From Metabacillus crassostreae (lineage in GTDB: Bacteria > Bacillota > Bacilli > Bacillales > Bacillaceae): a stretch of DNA of 64,000 bases. The first letter of the stretch is position 1; every line of letters starts with the position of its first letter. The translations under genes and the position numbers were made by a program. Below, one piece after another: positions 54,368 through 63,977 of this stretch. Location of the stretch: positions 62,001-126,000 of the forward strand of contig NZ_JAFBDU010000009.1 in NCBI RefSeq assembly GCF_016908395.1, read 5' to 3'. The notes under the pieces are model-generated. The model saw only the letters and a list, made by a program, of their open reading frames with translations. It did not search any database and had not been told where the DNA came from.

Positions 54368-55666
54368 ATGACTGTTTATCATTTTGTTGGAATTAAGGGT
54401 ACTGGTATGAGTGCCTTAGCACAAATTTTACACGATATGAATTATGAAGTTCAAGGATCAGATATAGAGAAACATGTATTTACAGAAAAAGCCCTTGAAG
54501 CACGTAACATTAAAATATTACCCTTTGCCAAAGAAAATATTAAAGAAGGGTTAACCATTATCGCAGGAAATGCCTATGCGGATACACATGAAGAGATTGT
54601 TGAAGCAGTTAATTTAGGGCTGCCTGTTATTCGTTATCACCGTTTTCTTGGCGACTTTATTCAAAGATATACGAGTGTGGCAATAACTGGTGTTCATGGG
54701 AAAACTTCTACAACAGGATTGCTATCACATGTGATAAAAGGTGCGGAGCCTAGTTCGTTTTTAATAGGTGATGGAACAGGCAGTGGTGTACCTAATAGCA
54801 AATATTTTGTTTTTGAAGCTTGTGAATATCGCAGACATTTTCTCTCGTATAACCCGGATTACGCAATTATGACAAATATCGATTTTGATCATCCGGATTA
54901 TTTTACAAACATAGAAGATGTTTTTAGTGCATTTCAAGAAATGGCATTAAAAGTAAAAAAAGGTATTATTGCTTGTGGAGATGACGAGCAACTTCAACAA
55001 ATCCAAGCCAAGGTCCCAGTAGTATACTATGGCTTTGGTGATGAAAATGATTTTCAAGCTAGAAATGTTGTGAAGTCTACTGAAGGAACTTCCTTTGATG
55101 TTTTTGTTCGAAACACTTTTTACGCGAACTTTAAGATTACCTCATATGGTGATCATAGTGTGTTAAACGCTTTATCTGTTATTGCATTATGTCATTATGA
55201 AGATATCGATGTAGAAATTATTCAGCAAAGATTGCAAACATTTGAAGGTGTTAAACGCCGTTTTAATGAGAAAAAAATCGGTGATCAAATTTTGATTGAT
55301 GATTATGCACATCATCCAACTGAAATTAATGCAACAATAGATGCAGCAAGACAGAAATATCCAGATCGTGAAATTGTAGCTGTATTCCAGCCTCATACTT
55401 TTACGAGAACACAATCATTTTTAGGTGAATTTGCTGAAAGTTTACAAAGAGCCGATCATATCTACTTATGTGATATATTTGGTTCTGCAAGAGAAAATGT
55501 AGGAAAACTTTCAATCGATCATTTACTGAATAAAATTGATAATTCTCATTTGATTAATGAAGAGGATACTACTGTTCTTAAGGAGCATGATTCTGCAGTC
55601 TTAGTGTTTATGGGTGCAGGTGATATTCAAAAATATCAACAAGCATATGAAAAGGTTTTAGTATAA
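54368..55666 (+). CDS. murC: UDP-N-acetylmuramate--L-alanine ligase MurC
   Basis: A 432-residue Mur ligase. The N-terminal domain begins [16 protein letters not shown], the ATP loop is [10 protein letters not shown], the central domain has [12 protein letters not shown] and the C-terminal domain has [10 protein letters not shown] and FQPHTFTRT. It adds L-Ala to UDP-MurNAc, the first step of stem-peptide synthesis. ATG 54368 follows TGGAGG; the frame from 54350 is an extension. Order sftA-(unknown)-murC-...-ytxGHJ agrees with B. subtilis except for the extra gene and the inserted aminopeptidase. Confidence 0.95.
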   Translation: MTVYHFVGIKGTGMSALAQILHDMNYEVQGSDIEKHVFTEKALEARNIKILPFAKENIKEGLTIIAGNAYADTHEEIVEAVNLGLPVIRYHRFLGDFIQRYTSVAITGVHGKTSTTGLLSHVIKGAEPSSFLIGDGTGSGVPNSKYFVFEACEYRRHFLSYNPDYAIMTNIDFDHPDYFTNIEDVFSAFQEMALKVKKGIIACGDDEQLQQIQAKVPVVYYGFGDENDFQARNVVKSTEGTSFDVFVRNTFYANFKITSYGDHSVLNALSVIALCHYEDIDVEIIQQRLQTFEGVKRRFNEKKIGDQILIDDYAHHPTEINATIDAARQKYPDREIVAVFQPHTFTRTQSFLGEFAESLQRADHIYLCDIFGSARENVGKLSIDHLLNKIDNSHLINEEDTTVLKEHDSAVLVFMGAGDIQKYQQAYEKVLV

Positions 55667-55678
55667 CACCTATAATAG

Positions 55679-55738
55679 AAAAAAGCTGACATCGGGACGA
55701 GGAATGTATGTTCTCCATCTTTTGATGTCAGCTTTTTA
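55679..55738. terminator. Bidirectional terminator between murC and the aminopeptidase gene
   Basis: AAAAAGCTGACATC and GATGTCAGCTTTTT form a perfect 14-pair stem with a 30-base loop, T-runs on both strands. Confidence 0.88.
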
Positions 55739-55776
55739 ATTTTCACATAATTTTTTCTTATGAATTGATTTAATGT

Positions 55777-56892
55777 TTATTTCAAGTTTTCTGGATTTAA
55801 ATCATTAAGTTCATCAATGACAAAGCGACCATCTTTACGAATAAGCACGTCATCAAAATAGATTTCTCCTCCACCGTATTCAGGTCGTTGAATCATAACC
55901 ATATCCCAGTGGATGTTTGATTTATTACCATTGTAAGCATCATCATAGGCTTGTCCAGGTGTAAAGTGGAAGCTACCATCGATTTTTTCGTCAAATAATA
56001 TATCCTGCATTGGATGTAAAATATATGGATTAACACCTATCGCAAATTCCCCGATATATCTTGCACCTTCATCGGTATCAAAGATTTTATTAATACGATC
56101 TGTATCATTTGCTGATGCATCAATAATTTTTCCGTCTTTAAATGTTAATTGAACATTCTCGAATGTAAACCCATTATAAGGTGATGGTGTATTATATGTA
56201 ATTTTTCCATTAACAGAATCCCGAACAGGCGCCGTATACACTTCTCCATCGGGTATATTCATTTGACCAGAGCATTTTATTGAAGGTATATCTTTTATTG
56301 AGAAAGTAATGTCTGTATCGACACCAGTTAATCTAACTTTATCTGTTTTATTCATGAGTGTAACGAGTGCATCCATTGCTTTGTCCATTTTACTATAATC
56401 TAAATTACATACATTAAAATAGAAATCTTCAAATTGTTCGGTGCTCATTTTAGCTAGCTGAGCCATTGATGATGTAGGATATCTTAATACTACCCATCGT
56501 GTGTTTGGAACCCTAATTTCTCGGTGAACTTTTTGTCCAACTGTCTTCCCTTGCAGTCGCATTTTTTCATCAGGTACATCAGCAAACTCGTTAATATTAT
56601 TACCAGCTCTTAACCCAATATAAGCGTCCATATTCTTCATAACCTCGGCCTCAAAATCAGCGATCAGATTATATTGCTCTTCTTGTCCTCCCATTAGAAG
56701 TGCGCGATCAATTTGATGATCCTTTATAGATACAAACGGGAATCCACCAGCTTTGTATGCTTCATTTACTAGAGCGGAAACTAATTCCTTTTGTAAACCA
56801 AAATTTTCAATAAGTACTTTTTCACCTTTTTGAAGTTGGATTGAGTAGTTAATTAGGTTTTTAGCTAATTGTTCTATACGTGGGTCTTTCAA
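55777..56892 (-). CDS. M29 family aminopeptidase (AmpS/PepS type)
   Basis: A 371-residue metallopeptidase of family M29, starting MKDPRIEQLAKNLINYSIQL. Family landmarks: GEKVLIEN, NINEFADVP, RYPTSSMAQLAKMS, the metal-binding GEFAIGVNPYI and the C-terminal NKSNIHWDMVM and GGEIYFDDVLIRKDG. It removes N-terminal residues from peptides in the cytoplasm. The TTG at 56892 is chosen (ATGGAGG seven bases upstream); the extension to 56925 has no ribosome site. I leave the symbol empty because several M29 paralogues exist in Bacillus. Confidence 0.9.
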   Translation of the reverse strand: MKDPRIEQLAKNLINYSIQLQKGEKVLIENFGLQKELVSALVNEAYKAGGFPFVSIKDHQIDRALLMGGQEEQYNLIADFEAEVMKNMDAYIGLRAGNNINEFADVPDEKMRLQGKTVGQKVHREIRVPNTRWVVLRYPTSSMAQLAKMSTEQFEDFYFNVCNLDYSKMDKAMDALVTLMNKTDKVRLTGVDTDITFSIKDIPSIKCSGQMNIPDGEVYTAPVRDSVNGKITYNTPSPYNGFTFENVQLTFKDGKIIDASANDTDRINKIFDTDEGARYIGEFAIGVNPYILHPMQDILFDEKIDGSFHFTPGQAYDDAYNGNKSNIHWDMVMIQRPEYGGGEIYFDDVLIRKDGRFVIDELNDLNPENLK

Positions 56893-57213
56893 AATAAAAC
56901 CTCCATTTAATTTCTTTTCTGTCATACCTATTGTACCCGATTTTACCAGCTTTCCCTATACTTATACTGAAAGGCAGTGGAAGTTATTATAAACGCTAAT
57001 TTCACTTTTAAATTTGTAATAATGATATTGTTCCATTGTCTTCAAACTCAGAATTCAAATTTGACTGTTAGCTCTCAGAATTTCTTAATAGAACCGGATG
57101 AAGTGAGTGATGTAATCACTAATTTATTTCTTCATAAATTGAGGCAACAAAAGTAAGGATATTAAAGGGATTGTCAAAATAAGTGGAGAAATTAGATATT
57201 ATGTAATATTTAT

Positions 57214-57239
57214 GTTTATAATAAGTATTAGCAGGGTAA
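57214..57239 (+). promoter_or_regulatory. Candidate sigma-B promoter of ytxGHJ
   Basis: GTTTAT (57214-57219), 14-bp spacer, GGGTAA (57234-57239), close to the sigma-B consensus GTTTAA/GGGTAT and 33 bp before the ytxG start. ytxGHJ is known as a sigma-B (and sigma-H) unit in B. subtilis. The remaining spacer 56893-57213 shows nothing else I can support. Confidence 0.7.
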
Positions 57240-57272
57240 TGGAAATAGTAAATGTTATTGGAGGTGTGAGAT

Positions 57273-57719
57273 ATGATAATTATTTTATATTTGAGTGTTG
57301 CTTTAATTGCGATCGCTTTTACAATTTTAGTTGTATATGTGTCAAAAACCTTAAAGGCGCTGCAAGGAACTTTAACAAATGTTGCAGGAACTTTATCAGG
57401 TCTTGAAAGGCAAATGGAAGGTATAACGACTGAAACTACACAACTATTACATAAAACAAATGCATTAGCAGAAGATATACAACATAAGTCAGATAAACTT
57501 AATACGGTTGTTGAATCTGTTAAAGATGTAGGAGATACAATTCAGCAATTAAATCTAACTGTTAAGAAAATAACGACGACTGCATCAACAAGTATGGAAA
57601 ATAATCAAGAAAAAGTTAATCAAGTTGTACAGTGGAGTAATGCAGCAATGGATATTTGGGGAAAATGGAAACAAAGAACTGAAAAAAGACAACAGGTTAA
57701 TAATGATCATTTAATTTAA
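57273..57719 (+). CDS. ytxG: YtxG, DUF948 general stress protein
   Basis: A 148-residue protein: one N-terminal transmembrane segment ([20 protein letters not shown], about 3-22), then a long coiled-coil-like helix ([18 protein letters not shown] ... [21 protein letters not shown]), the DUF948 pattern. GGAGGTG precedes the ATG. It is the first gene of the stress unit ytxG-ytxH-ytxJ. The next gene is separated by a 182-bp repeat element that is absent from the compact operon remembered from B. subtilis. Confidence 0.9.
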   Translation: MIIILYLSVALIAIAFTILVVYVSKTLKALQGTLTNVAGTLSGLERQMEGITTETTQLLHKTNALAEDIQHKSDKLNTVVESVKDVGDTIQQLNLTVKKITTTASTSMENNQEKVNQVVQWSNAAMDIWGKWKQRTEKRQQVNNDHLI

Positions 57720-57728
57720 AAAAGATTA

Positions 57729-57910
57729 GCTATGTTAAAGCTTAAGGTTGATTTTTAGCACTTGGTTGATTGGAGTGAAAGGCATGAGACTCCTGCGGGA
57801 GAAGCGTGTCAAAGGGAGACCCCACAGGCGCTTGCGCCGAGGAGGCTTCCGGACCGCCCGCGGAAAGCGAATGCCTGTAACGGAAATCAACCACAAAGTT
57901 TAACAGAGCC
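57729..57910. repeat. Intergenic repeat family 1, copy 3 (full length, reverse orientation), inside the ytxGHJ unit
   Basis: A 182-bp element, the reverse complement of 49197-49382 with few changes: left end GCTATGTTAAAGC, core ATGAGACTCCTGCGGG, GAGACCCCACAGGCG, GGAGGCTTCCGGACCGCCCG, right end AAAGTTTAACAGAGCC. It ends 36 bp before ytxH and begins nine bases after the ytxG stop. Confidence 0.9.
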
Positions 57911-57945
57911 AAAAGATTAAAATCAACTATCAGGAGGTATAAATA

Positions 57946-58440
57946 ATGGCGAAGAAGAATAATAGCAAAGACTTTTTAGTAGGTTCAGTAATTGGTGGAC
58001 TAATCGGTGCAGCAACAGCTTTATTTTTAGCTCCTAAAAGTGGTAAAGAAATGCGAGATAATCTTGGCGAACAAGCAAATGTCATGAAAGAACGAACAGG
58101 AAAGTTGACGAATAATGCGCTAGAGAAAAGTTCTGATATAGCAGCATTAGCTAAAGAAAAAACAGCTACATTATCACAAGTAGTATCAGATCAATCATCA
58201 CAAATTATGGAAAAAGTTAGAGATATTACAAGTCAATCAAATTCTCATTCAGAGGACCAAGCAGAATTAGCAGAGCAAGAGGTTTCTAAAGCTCTTGAAG
58301 AATTGTCAGAAGGTACAGAAGATAAAAATAATGATACAAAAGAGCAAACTGTGCTTTCAGCTGTGCAAACTGAAAGGGATGAAGATAAGGCCGGTGTAAA
58401 CGGTGAAGACAATGAGAATACAGAAGATAATAAGAAATAA
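57946..58440 (+). CDS. ytxH: YtxH-domain general stress protein
   Basis: A 164-residue protein with one glycine-rich transmembrane segment (FLVGSVIGGLIGAATALFLAP, about 10-30) followed by KSGKEMRDNL, the YtxH/Gas-vesicle-like domain signature, and a long charged, disordered, acidic tail (residues 105-164). AGGAGG precedes the ATG. The tail is a little longer than in B. subtilis YtxH. Function is unknown beyond stress induction. Confidence 0.9.
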   Translation: MAKKNNSKDFLVGSVIGGLIGAATALFLAPKSGKEMRDNLGEQANVMKERTGKLTNNALEKSSDIAALAKEKTATLSQVVSDQSSQIMEKVRDITSQSNSHSEDQAELAEQEVSKALEELSEGTEDKNNDTKEQTVLSAVQTERDEDKAGVNGEDNENTEDNKK

Positions 58441-58485
58441 GTGAACTAGTGAATTCTTACTTTCTAATATTGAAGGGTGAAAAAT

Positions 58486-58815
58486 ATGAGCACAAAAACG
58501 ATTTCAACAGTAGAAGAATTTGAAGAGCTACTAACAAAGCATGATCGATTTCTATTTTTAAAGAATAGCTTAACATGTCCAATTAGCCAGGCTGCTTATG
58601 AAGAATATCAAGAGTTTGCTAATAATCATGATGAGTTCCCTACATATCACCTTCATGTTCAAGATTCTCGACCACTTTCAAATCATATTGCAGAGAATTT
58701 TAATATTAAGCATGAATCACCACAAGCACTATTATTTAAAGACAAAACCGTTACATGGAATACATCACATTGGAAAATTACAAGTGATACTTTAAAAAAA
58801 GCAATCAGTGAATAA
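58486..58815 (+). CDS. ytxJ: YtxJ/BrxC bacillithiol-system monothiol protein
   Basis: A 109-residue thioredoxin-fold protein with the single active-site cysteine C31 in TCPIS, the family hallmark. It is thought to reduce or accept bacillithiol mixed disulfides (called BrxC). ATG 58486 lies six bases after GAAGGGTG; the GTG at 58477 is an extension. Third gene of the stress unit, 45 bp after ytxH. Its presence indicates that the organism makes bacillithiol. Confidence 0.9.
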   Translation: MSTKTISTVEEFEELLTKHDRFLFLKNSLTCPISQAAYEEYQEFANNHDEFPTYHLHVQDSRPLSNHIAENFNIKHESPQALLFKDKTVTWNTSHWKITSDTLKKAISE

Positions 58816-58816
58816 T

Positions 58817-58856
58817 AAAAAAAGTGTCTATCATATTGGATAGACACTTTTTTTGC
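58817..58856. terminator. Bidirectional terminator of ytxGHJ and the FtsA-like gene
   Basis: AAAAAAAGTGTCTATC - ATATT - GGATAGACACTTTTTTT, long perfect stem with T-runs on both strands. Confidence 0.93.
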
Positions 58857-58862
58857 TTTCTT

Positions 58863-61007
58863 TTATAGCCATTTAATAGAAAGGCTATCTCCTGGTAATA
58901 ATGGCTCCTGAAAGCTTACCTCTTGCTCGTTTTTTAATAAGATAAATTTACTAGTTCCTGAAGTAGGTACATCAATATCAATTGCAATGAATATGTCTTG
59001 AAAAATAAAGGGTTCAAAAGCTTTTCTTTTTGTTGTTACTTTATCTCCATTAAGTAAAACATCTTTGTGTGATAACAGTTTTTCATTTCGATAAAATTCA
59101 GTTATTGATTTTTCAAGTGTAATTGCTTTTTCGTTAAATGTGATTGGTAAAGATTGAACAAGCATCATTTTTGCTTCTTTTACAAATTCCTCAAGAGTAG
59201 GTGATTTAGTAGGCTTAAGAACAAGGATATCACCATTCTCAAGATTGGCATTTCTAGTTGTTAGAAGCCCATTTTTATAGATTTTACCTGAAAATACATC
59301 TAAAGGTACTACTGCTTCATCTAATTGAATTGAAAAAGGTTTAAGCTCTAAAAGTTCGTTTTGTAAGTTTATTTTTTCAAGGAATTCTTCAATTGTTTTA
59401 GGGATAGAGCATGAAATCTTATCACGATCAGATAAAATTACATTCTCATGTGCTTCTTTATTATTTAGAAGAATATTAGCTTGAACGGTATAGATTGTTC
59501 CGTTGACTGAAACTGACTTTGATGGTATTTCATCTATTATTTGTGATAGTGGGATTACTGGAGTTGATCCATTCTGCCCGTTTTCTACAATGATATTATC
59601 TCCATGCTTTATTTCATCATCAAGTAGACATATGCTATCATTTTTCCTAATCACAGGTGATGAGCCTTGATTACCTGGTATTGTAATTGTTTGTCCATTA
59701 ACTTCAACCATTATGGCCATTCCAGGTTTTCCATAGAGCTTATTTAGTTGTATCCCTGAAGCTAATAGGCTATCTGCAATTGTTAAAGTTTTCATATGAA
59801 AAAGTCTAACAGACCGATCATTGACTTTAACACTTATATATTGAATTGGATTTTGTTTGGATGAAACAGCAATCCCAATTGGTGTTACGAGCTCAGGTCC
59901 TTTTTGCACATGATCAGCAAGCTTTAACTGATTTATAGCATCAATACCCCGTATAGCTACACGATTGGTAGGTAATTGAAGTAGTGCTGCTATTTTTTCT
60001 GGTAGCTTGGGTGTTAAACTACCTCCACCGACAAGCATAATTGCTTTTGGTGTTATTCCATTGTTTAATAACAATAATTCATCTTTAATGGCATTAGCCA
60101 GTTTATCGATAGAAGGTGATATTTTTTCAATTACTTCTTCTCTCGGCATTTCAGTTTCAAAACCTAATATATCTGTTACGATAATCTTTTCTTTAGAAGA
60201 TAGCTGTCTTTTTGCTTCTTCTGCTTTGGGAAAATCTAATAAAAATTCATCTGAAACTGCTTCTGTTATCTCATCTCCTGCAATAGGCACCATCCCGTAA
60301 GAAATGATTGTACCAAAGTCAGTAATGGCAATATCAGAAGTTCCTGCACCAATATCAACAAGAGCTACATTCAACCTTCTCATTGATGCAGGAATTAAAA
60401 CGTTAATTGCAGCAATGGGTTCTAGAGTAAGTGCTTCCATTTCCAAGCCTGCACGGTTTAATGCTGCTAGTAAAGATTCCACAACAACTTTAGGAAGAAA
60501 TGTCGCAATTATTTCAACAGACGCTTCCTCACCTTGTTGATCTATTAGACTACCGATTTCCTCATTATCTAAATGAAAATGAAGAACAGAGTATCCAACA
60601 CAATCATAATGGTGTGCCCGTTCATTATCATATTTTTCAGCTAATTGCTTTTGTGCAATTTGAACAGCCATTAATTCCAAATGAAGGATATCCTCTTTTT
60701 GAATCATTGGTTTACCTTTTATTTCTATGGTGACTTTTGCTCTTTCAGTTCTTAATGCACGCCCTGCTGCTGCAACACATACTTTATTTAAGGGTCCATG
60801 TGTTTGTTCAAGTTCATTTTTTATTGATAAAATAACGTTAGCCACAGCCAACACGTCATGTATTTGCCCATCAAGCATTGCTCGCTTATCATGCTCTTTT
60901 ATTACTGTATCTATAATGTAATAGAAGCCATCTTCTTCTTTTAGAATTAAACCTACAACAGATCTAGTTCCAATATCCAGAGCAAATGTTAGGTCTTTAT
61001 TATCCAT
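58863..61007 (-). CDS. Large FtsA/PilM-like ATPase with a C-terminal region of five repeats
   Basis: A 714-residue protein. Residues 1-380 have the FtsA/actin-like ATPase layout: phosphate-1 FALDIGTRSVVGL (8-20), phosphate-2 VALVDIGAGTSDIAI (214-228) and adenosine motif MLVGGGSLTPKLPEKIA (324-340). Residues 385-714 are unlike FtsA: about five repeats of roughly 62 residues (starting near 434, 498, 560, 622 and 678), each with a V-x-(V/L/F)-(N/D) strand and a later L-x-x-(G/R)-D-x-(I/L) turn, possibly beta-grasp-like. There is no membrane-targeting amphipathic tail like that of FtsA. GAAGGGTG precedes the ATG. It is divergent from aroA. Real FtsA lies elsewhere in Bacillus; I know no function for this relative. 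Confidence 0.82.
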   Translation of the reverse strand: MDNKDLTFALDIGTRSVVGLILKEEDGFYYIIDTVIKEHDKRAMLDGQIHDVLAVANVILSIKNELEQTHGPLNKVCVAAAGRALRTERAKVTIEIKGKPMIQKEDILHLELMAVQIAQKQLAEKYDNERAHHYDCVGYSVLHFHLDNEEIGSLIDQQGEEASVEIIATFLPKVVVESLLAALNRAGLEMEALTLEPIAAINVLIPASMRRLNVALVDIGAGTSDIAITDFGTIISYGMVPIAGDEITEAVSDEFLLDFPKAEEAKRQLSSKEKIIVTDILGFETEMPREEVIEKISPSIDKLANAIKDELLLLNNGITPKAIMLVGGGSLTPKLPEKIAALLQLPTNRVAIRGIDAINQLKLADHVQKGPELVTPIGIAVSSKQNPIQYISVKVNDRSVRLFHMKTLTIADSLLASGIQLNKLYGKPGMAIMVEVNGQTITIPGNQGSSPVIRKNDSICLLDDEIKHGDNIIVENGQNGSTPVIPLSQIIDEIPSKSVSVNGTIYTVQANILLNNKEAHENVILSDRDKISCSIPKTIEEFLEKINLQNELLELKPFSIQLDEAVVPLDVFSGKIYKNGLLTTRNANLENGDILVLKPTKSPTLEEFVKEAKMMLVQSLPITFNEKAITLEKSITEFYRNEKLLSHKDVLLNGDKVTTKRKAFEPFIFQDIFIAIDIDVPTSGTSKFILLKNEQEVSFQEPLLPGDSLSIKWL

Positions 61008-61546
61008 TTTTTACACCCTTCTTCGTTAGAAAACATGATTTGTGTCCTATTTATATATATTTTAATGTCATTACGACGATAGTAAATTTATATTTGATCG
61101 TATATGTGCTTGTAAAGGAAGTGAAAGTCCTATATTTATAAAAAGTAATTCTTTAGAAGACACACGTTTGAGGAGCTATTGCCGAATGTTCGCCAATTTA
61201 TATATATTTGAATCAGAAAATCTACAGGTACTTGTTCCAGTAAAATAATGAAAAGCAACCTCATTATGTTTACGATACTGTTTTTATCTGTAAAATATAC
61301 TTAACTCAGATACTTTACCGCTTAAAAGCGTTTAAATGTTAAAGTTTTTGGTGACAATCTTAATTTTATCGTATATAATTACAACTAATTATAGAAAATG
61401 TACCATACTTTCAGTGAATGATAAAGAAAACATTGTATTTCTATAGTGTTATCCATCAAGATAGATTATGAATCTATAACTTCTACTTTATTCACAAGGT
61501 TTGTGTGGTTGACAGATTTAATTTTTAATGCGAAAGGATGAGACAG
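61008..61546. other. Divergent spacer between the FtsA-like gene and aroA
   Basis: A 539-bp AT-rich spacer. It contains a good sigma-A promoter for aroA (listed separately) and a near-palindrome TTAAAAGCGTTTAA at 61323-61336. No small gene or repeat family member was recognised. Confidence 0.5.
61351..61379 (+). promoter_or_regulatory. Promoter of aroA
   Basis: GTGACA (61351-61356), 17-bp spacer, perfect TATAAT (61374-61379). The predicted leader to the aroA start is about 160 bases. Confidence 0.65.
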
Positions 61547-62623
61547 ATGAGTAATGCAGAATTAGAAGCATTAAGAGAAAGAGCAGATGAGATTAATTTA
61601 CAGATTTTAAAGCTGATTAATGAACGAGGAAGAGTTGTTCAAGAAATTGGTAAAACAAAAGAGGCACAAGGTGTACATCGTTACGATCCTGTTCGCGAGC
61701 GAAAAATGCTTAATAGCATTAAAGAATTTAACGATGGTCCATTTGAAAACTCGACATTACAGCATATTTTCAAAGAAATTTTTAAAGCTGGATTAGAACT
61801 ACAAGAAGATGATCATAGTAAAGCATTATTAGTTTCACGTAAGAAAAAGCCTGAGGATACAATCGTTGAAGTGAACGGTGTGAGAATCGGCGATGGCAGT
61901 CAATCATTCATTGTTGGTCCTTGTGCAGTAGAAAGCTATGAGCAGGTTGCAGCAGTAGCAGAGCAAGCTAAGAAGCAAGGAATTAAGATACTTCGTGGTG
62001 GGGCTTATAAGCCGCGTACAAGTCCATATGATTTCCAAGGTCTTGGCCTTGAAGGTCTGAAAATTCTGAGAAGAGTTGGAGATGAGTATGGTCTAGCGAT
62101 TATAAGCGAGATTGTCAATCCGGCTGATATTGAAAAAGCTCTTGATTACGTTGATATCATTCAAATCGGTGCAAGAAATATGCAAAACTTTGAATTATTA
62201 AAAGCAGCTGGTGCTGTACGTAAGCCAGTATTACTTAAACGTGGTTTAGCTGCAACAATTGATGAATTTATCAATGCTGCTGAGTACATCATTTCACAAG
62301 GGAATGATCAAATCATCCTTTGTGAACGTGGAATCCGTACGTATGAGCGTGCAACTCGAAATACATTAGATATTTCAGCGGTTCCTATTTTAAAGCAAGA
62401 AACTCATTTACCAGTTTTTGTTGATGTAACACATTCAACAGGTAGAAGAGATTTACTTATTCCAACAGCAAAAGCTGCACTTGCAATTGGTGCTGATGGC
62501 GTTATGGCTGAGGTACATCCAGATCCAGCTGTTGCGTTATCAGATTCAGCACAACAAATGGACTTTGATCAGTTTGATAACTTTATGACTGAATTAAAAC
62601 ATTTAGTTAAGGTGAATGCATAA
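61547..62623 (+). CDS. aroA: Bifunctional chorismate mutase / DAHP synthase
   Basis: A 358-residue fusion: an AroQ-type chorismate mutase domain at 1-90 ([34 protein letters not shown]) and a DAHP synthase domain from about 110 ([41 protein letters not shown]). It catalyses the first step of the shikimate pathway; the mutase domain gives feedback control by chorismate and prephenate in Bacillus. Start ATG 61547 with AAAGGATGAG upstream gives the B. subtilis length (358). Terminator follows, then ccpA as in B. subtilis. Confidence 0.95.
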   Translation: MSNAELEALRERADEINLQILKLINERGRVVQEIGKTKEAQGVHRYDPVRERKMLNSIKEFNDGPFENSTLQHIFKEIFKAGLELQEDDHSKALLVSRKKKPEDTIVEVNGVRIGDGSQSFIVGPCAVESYEQVAAVAEQAKKQGIKILRGGAYKPRTSPYDFQGLGLEGLKILRRVGDEYGLAIISEIVNPADIEKALDYVDIIQIGARNMQNFELLKAAGAVRKPVLLKRGLAATIDEFINAAEYIISQGNDQIILCERGIRTYERATRNTLDISAVPILKQETHLPVFVDVTHSTGRRDLLIPTAKAALAIGADGVMAEVHPDPAVALSDSAQQMDFDQFDNFMTELKHLVKVNA

Positions 62624-62647
62624 TTAGCAGGTAATTTTATATATAAC

Positions 62648-62687
62648 AAATCAAGAGGCTGACATTTCGTTAGCCTCTTGATTTTAT
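62648..62687 (+). terminator. aroA terminator
   Basis: AAATCAAGAGGCT and AGCCTCTTGATTT, 13-pair stem followed by TATTTATG. A small T-rich tail makes it a fair terminator; ccpA has its own promoter after it. Confidence 0.8.
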
Positions 62688-62828
62688 TTATGTATATAAA
62701 TGTGTTACATTTAGGCAAAATAAGTCTAAAGATTATTATTTATGAGGGAAAATCTAGGGGATTTATCATGAAATTGTGAATAAATAAACAAAATATGTTA
62801 CAACAACGTAAAAAACAGTTGAAATAGA

Positions 62829-62857
62829 TTGCAGACGTTTTTAGAGTATCGTATGAT
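62829..62857 (+). promoter_or_regulatory. Promoter of ccpA
   Basis: TTGCAG (62829-62834), 17-bp spacer, TATGAT (62852-62857). The leader to the ccpA start is about 110 bases. Confidence 0.6.
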
Positions 62858-62972
62858 TATTTACATAGAATGAGAAAAAACTTTATTTTTAGACATAAGT
62901 CAACAAACTTTACATACGAAAATAGAGAGCGATTAACTAAACGTATTTAATGTAATAGAAGGAGTGTTTTAA

Positions 62973-63977
62973 ATGTCAAGTGTAACTATATATGATGTTG
63001 CCCGTGAAGCTAATGTTTCTATGGCTACAGTTTCTCGTGTAGTTAATGGAAACCCAAATGTAAAACCAACAACTAGAAAAAAGGTACTAGATGCAATTGA
63101 TCGATTGGGATATCGTCCAAATGCAGTTGCACGTGGACTAGCAAGTAAGAAAACAACAACTGTTGGTGTAATTATTCCTGATATATCAAGCATCTTTTAT
63201 TCTGAGCTTGCTCGTGGAATTGAAGATATTGCAACAATGTATAAATATAATATTATTTTAAGTAACTCAGATTCCAACAAAGATAAAGAGCTACATCTCT
63301 TAAATACAATGCTAGGCAAGCAAGTAGATGGCATCGTATTCATGAGTGGTAATGTAACAGAGGAGCTTGTTGAACAATTTAAACGCTCTCCAGTGCCGAT
63401 TGTCTTAGCTGCTTCTATTGATTTAACTGATACAACACCATCTGTTAATATCAATTATGAACAAGCTGCCTATGATGTCATTTCAATGCTTGTTGAAAAG
63501 GGACATAAACGGATTGCATATGTTGAAGGCCCTGCAGAAGAGCCTGTTAATCGTCTGAAGAAATCTGTTGGATATCGACGTGCTTTAGAAGATGCAAAAA
63601 TTGCGTTTGATGAATCACTAATCATCGAGGGTGATTATACGTATGATTCTGGTATAGAAGCATTTGAGAAGATTGATGAGCTTGCTGAAAGGCCTACAGC
63701 TATTTTCGTTGGAACAGATGAAATGGCTTTAGGTGTAATTCATGCAGCACAAGATCGTAATTATTCAATTCCAGATGACTTTGAGGTTGTTGGGTTTGAT
63801 AATACAAGGCTAGCCACAATGGTCCGACCACAATTAACTACAGTTGTACAACCAACATATGATATTGGTGCCGTATCAATGAGATTGCTTACGAAATTAA
63901 TGAATAAAGAAGAAGTAGAAAATCAAAATGTGGAACTGCCACATCGTATGGAATTCAGACAATCCACTAAACAATAA
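62973..63977 (+). CDS. ccpA: Catabolite control protein A
   Basis: A 334-residue LacI/GalR regulator. The N-terminal helix-turn-helix [23 protein letters not shown] starts at residue 4 and the hinge helix ([10 protein letters not shown]) at about 48; the rest is the sugar-binding-like core that contacts HPr-Ser46-P. It binds cre sites and controls carbon catabolite repression and activation genome-wide. GAAGGAGTG precedes the ATG. The stop is 23 bp from the window edge. Length and position after aroA match B. subtilis CcpA. Confidence 0.97.
   Translation: MSSVTIYDVAREANVSMATVSRVVNGNPNVKPTTRKKVLDAIDRLGYRPNAVARGLASKKTTTVGVIIPDISSIFYSELARGIEDIATMYKYNIILSNSDSNKDKELHLLNTMLGKQVDGIVFMSGNVTEELVEQFKRSPVPIVLAASIDLTDTTPSVNINYEQAAYDVISMLVEKGHKRIAYVEGPAEEPVNRLKKSVGYRRALEDAKIAFDESLIIEGDYTYDSGIEAFEKIDELAERPTAIFVGTDEMALGVIHAAQDRNYSIPDDFEVVGFDNTRLATMVRPQLTTVVQPTYDIGAVSMRLLTKLMNKEEVENQNVELPHRMEFRQSTKQ

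Noticed and set aside
58863-61007. True cell-division protein FtsA
   Set aside because: It is far too long, lacks the C-terminal membrane-binding helix, and is not next to ftsZ.
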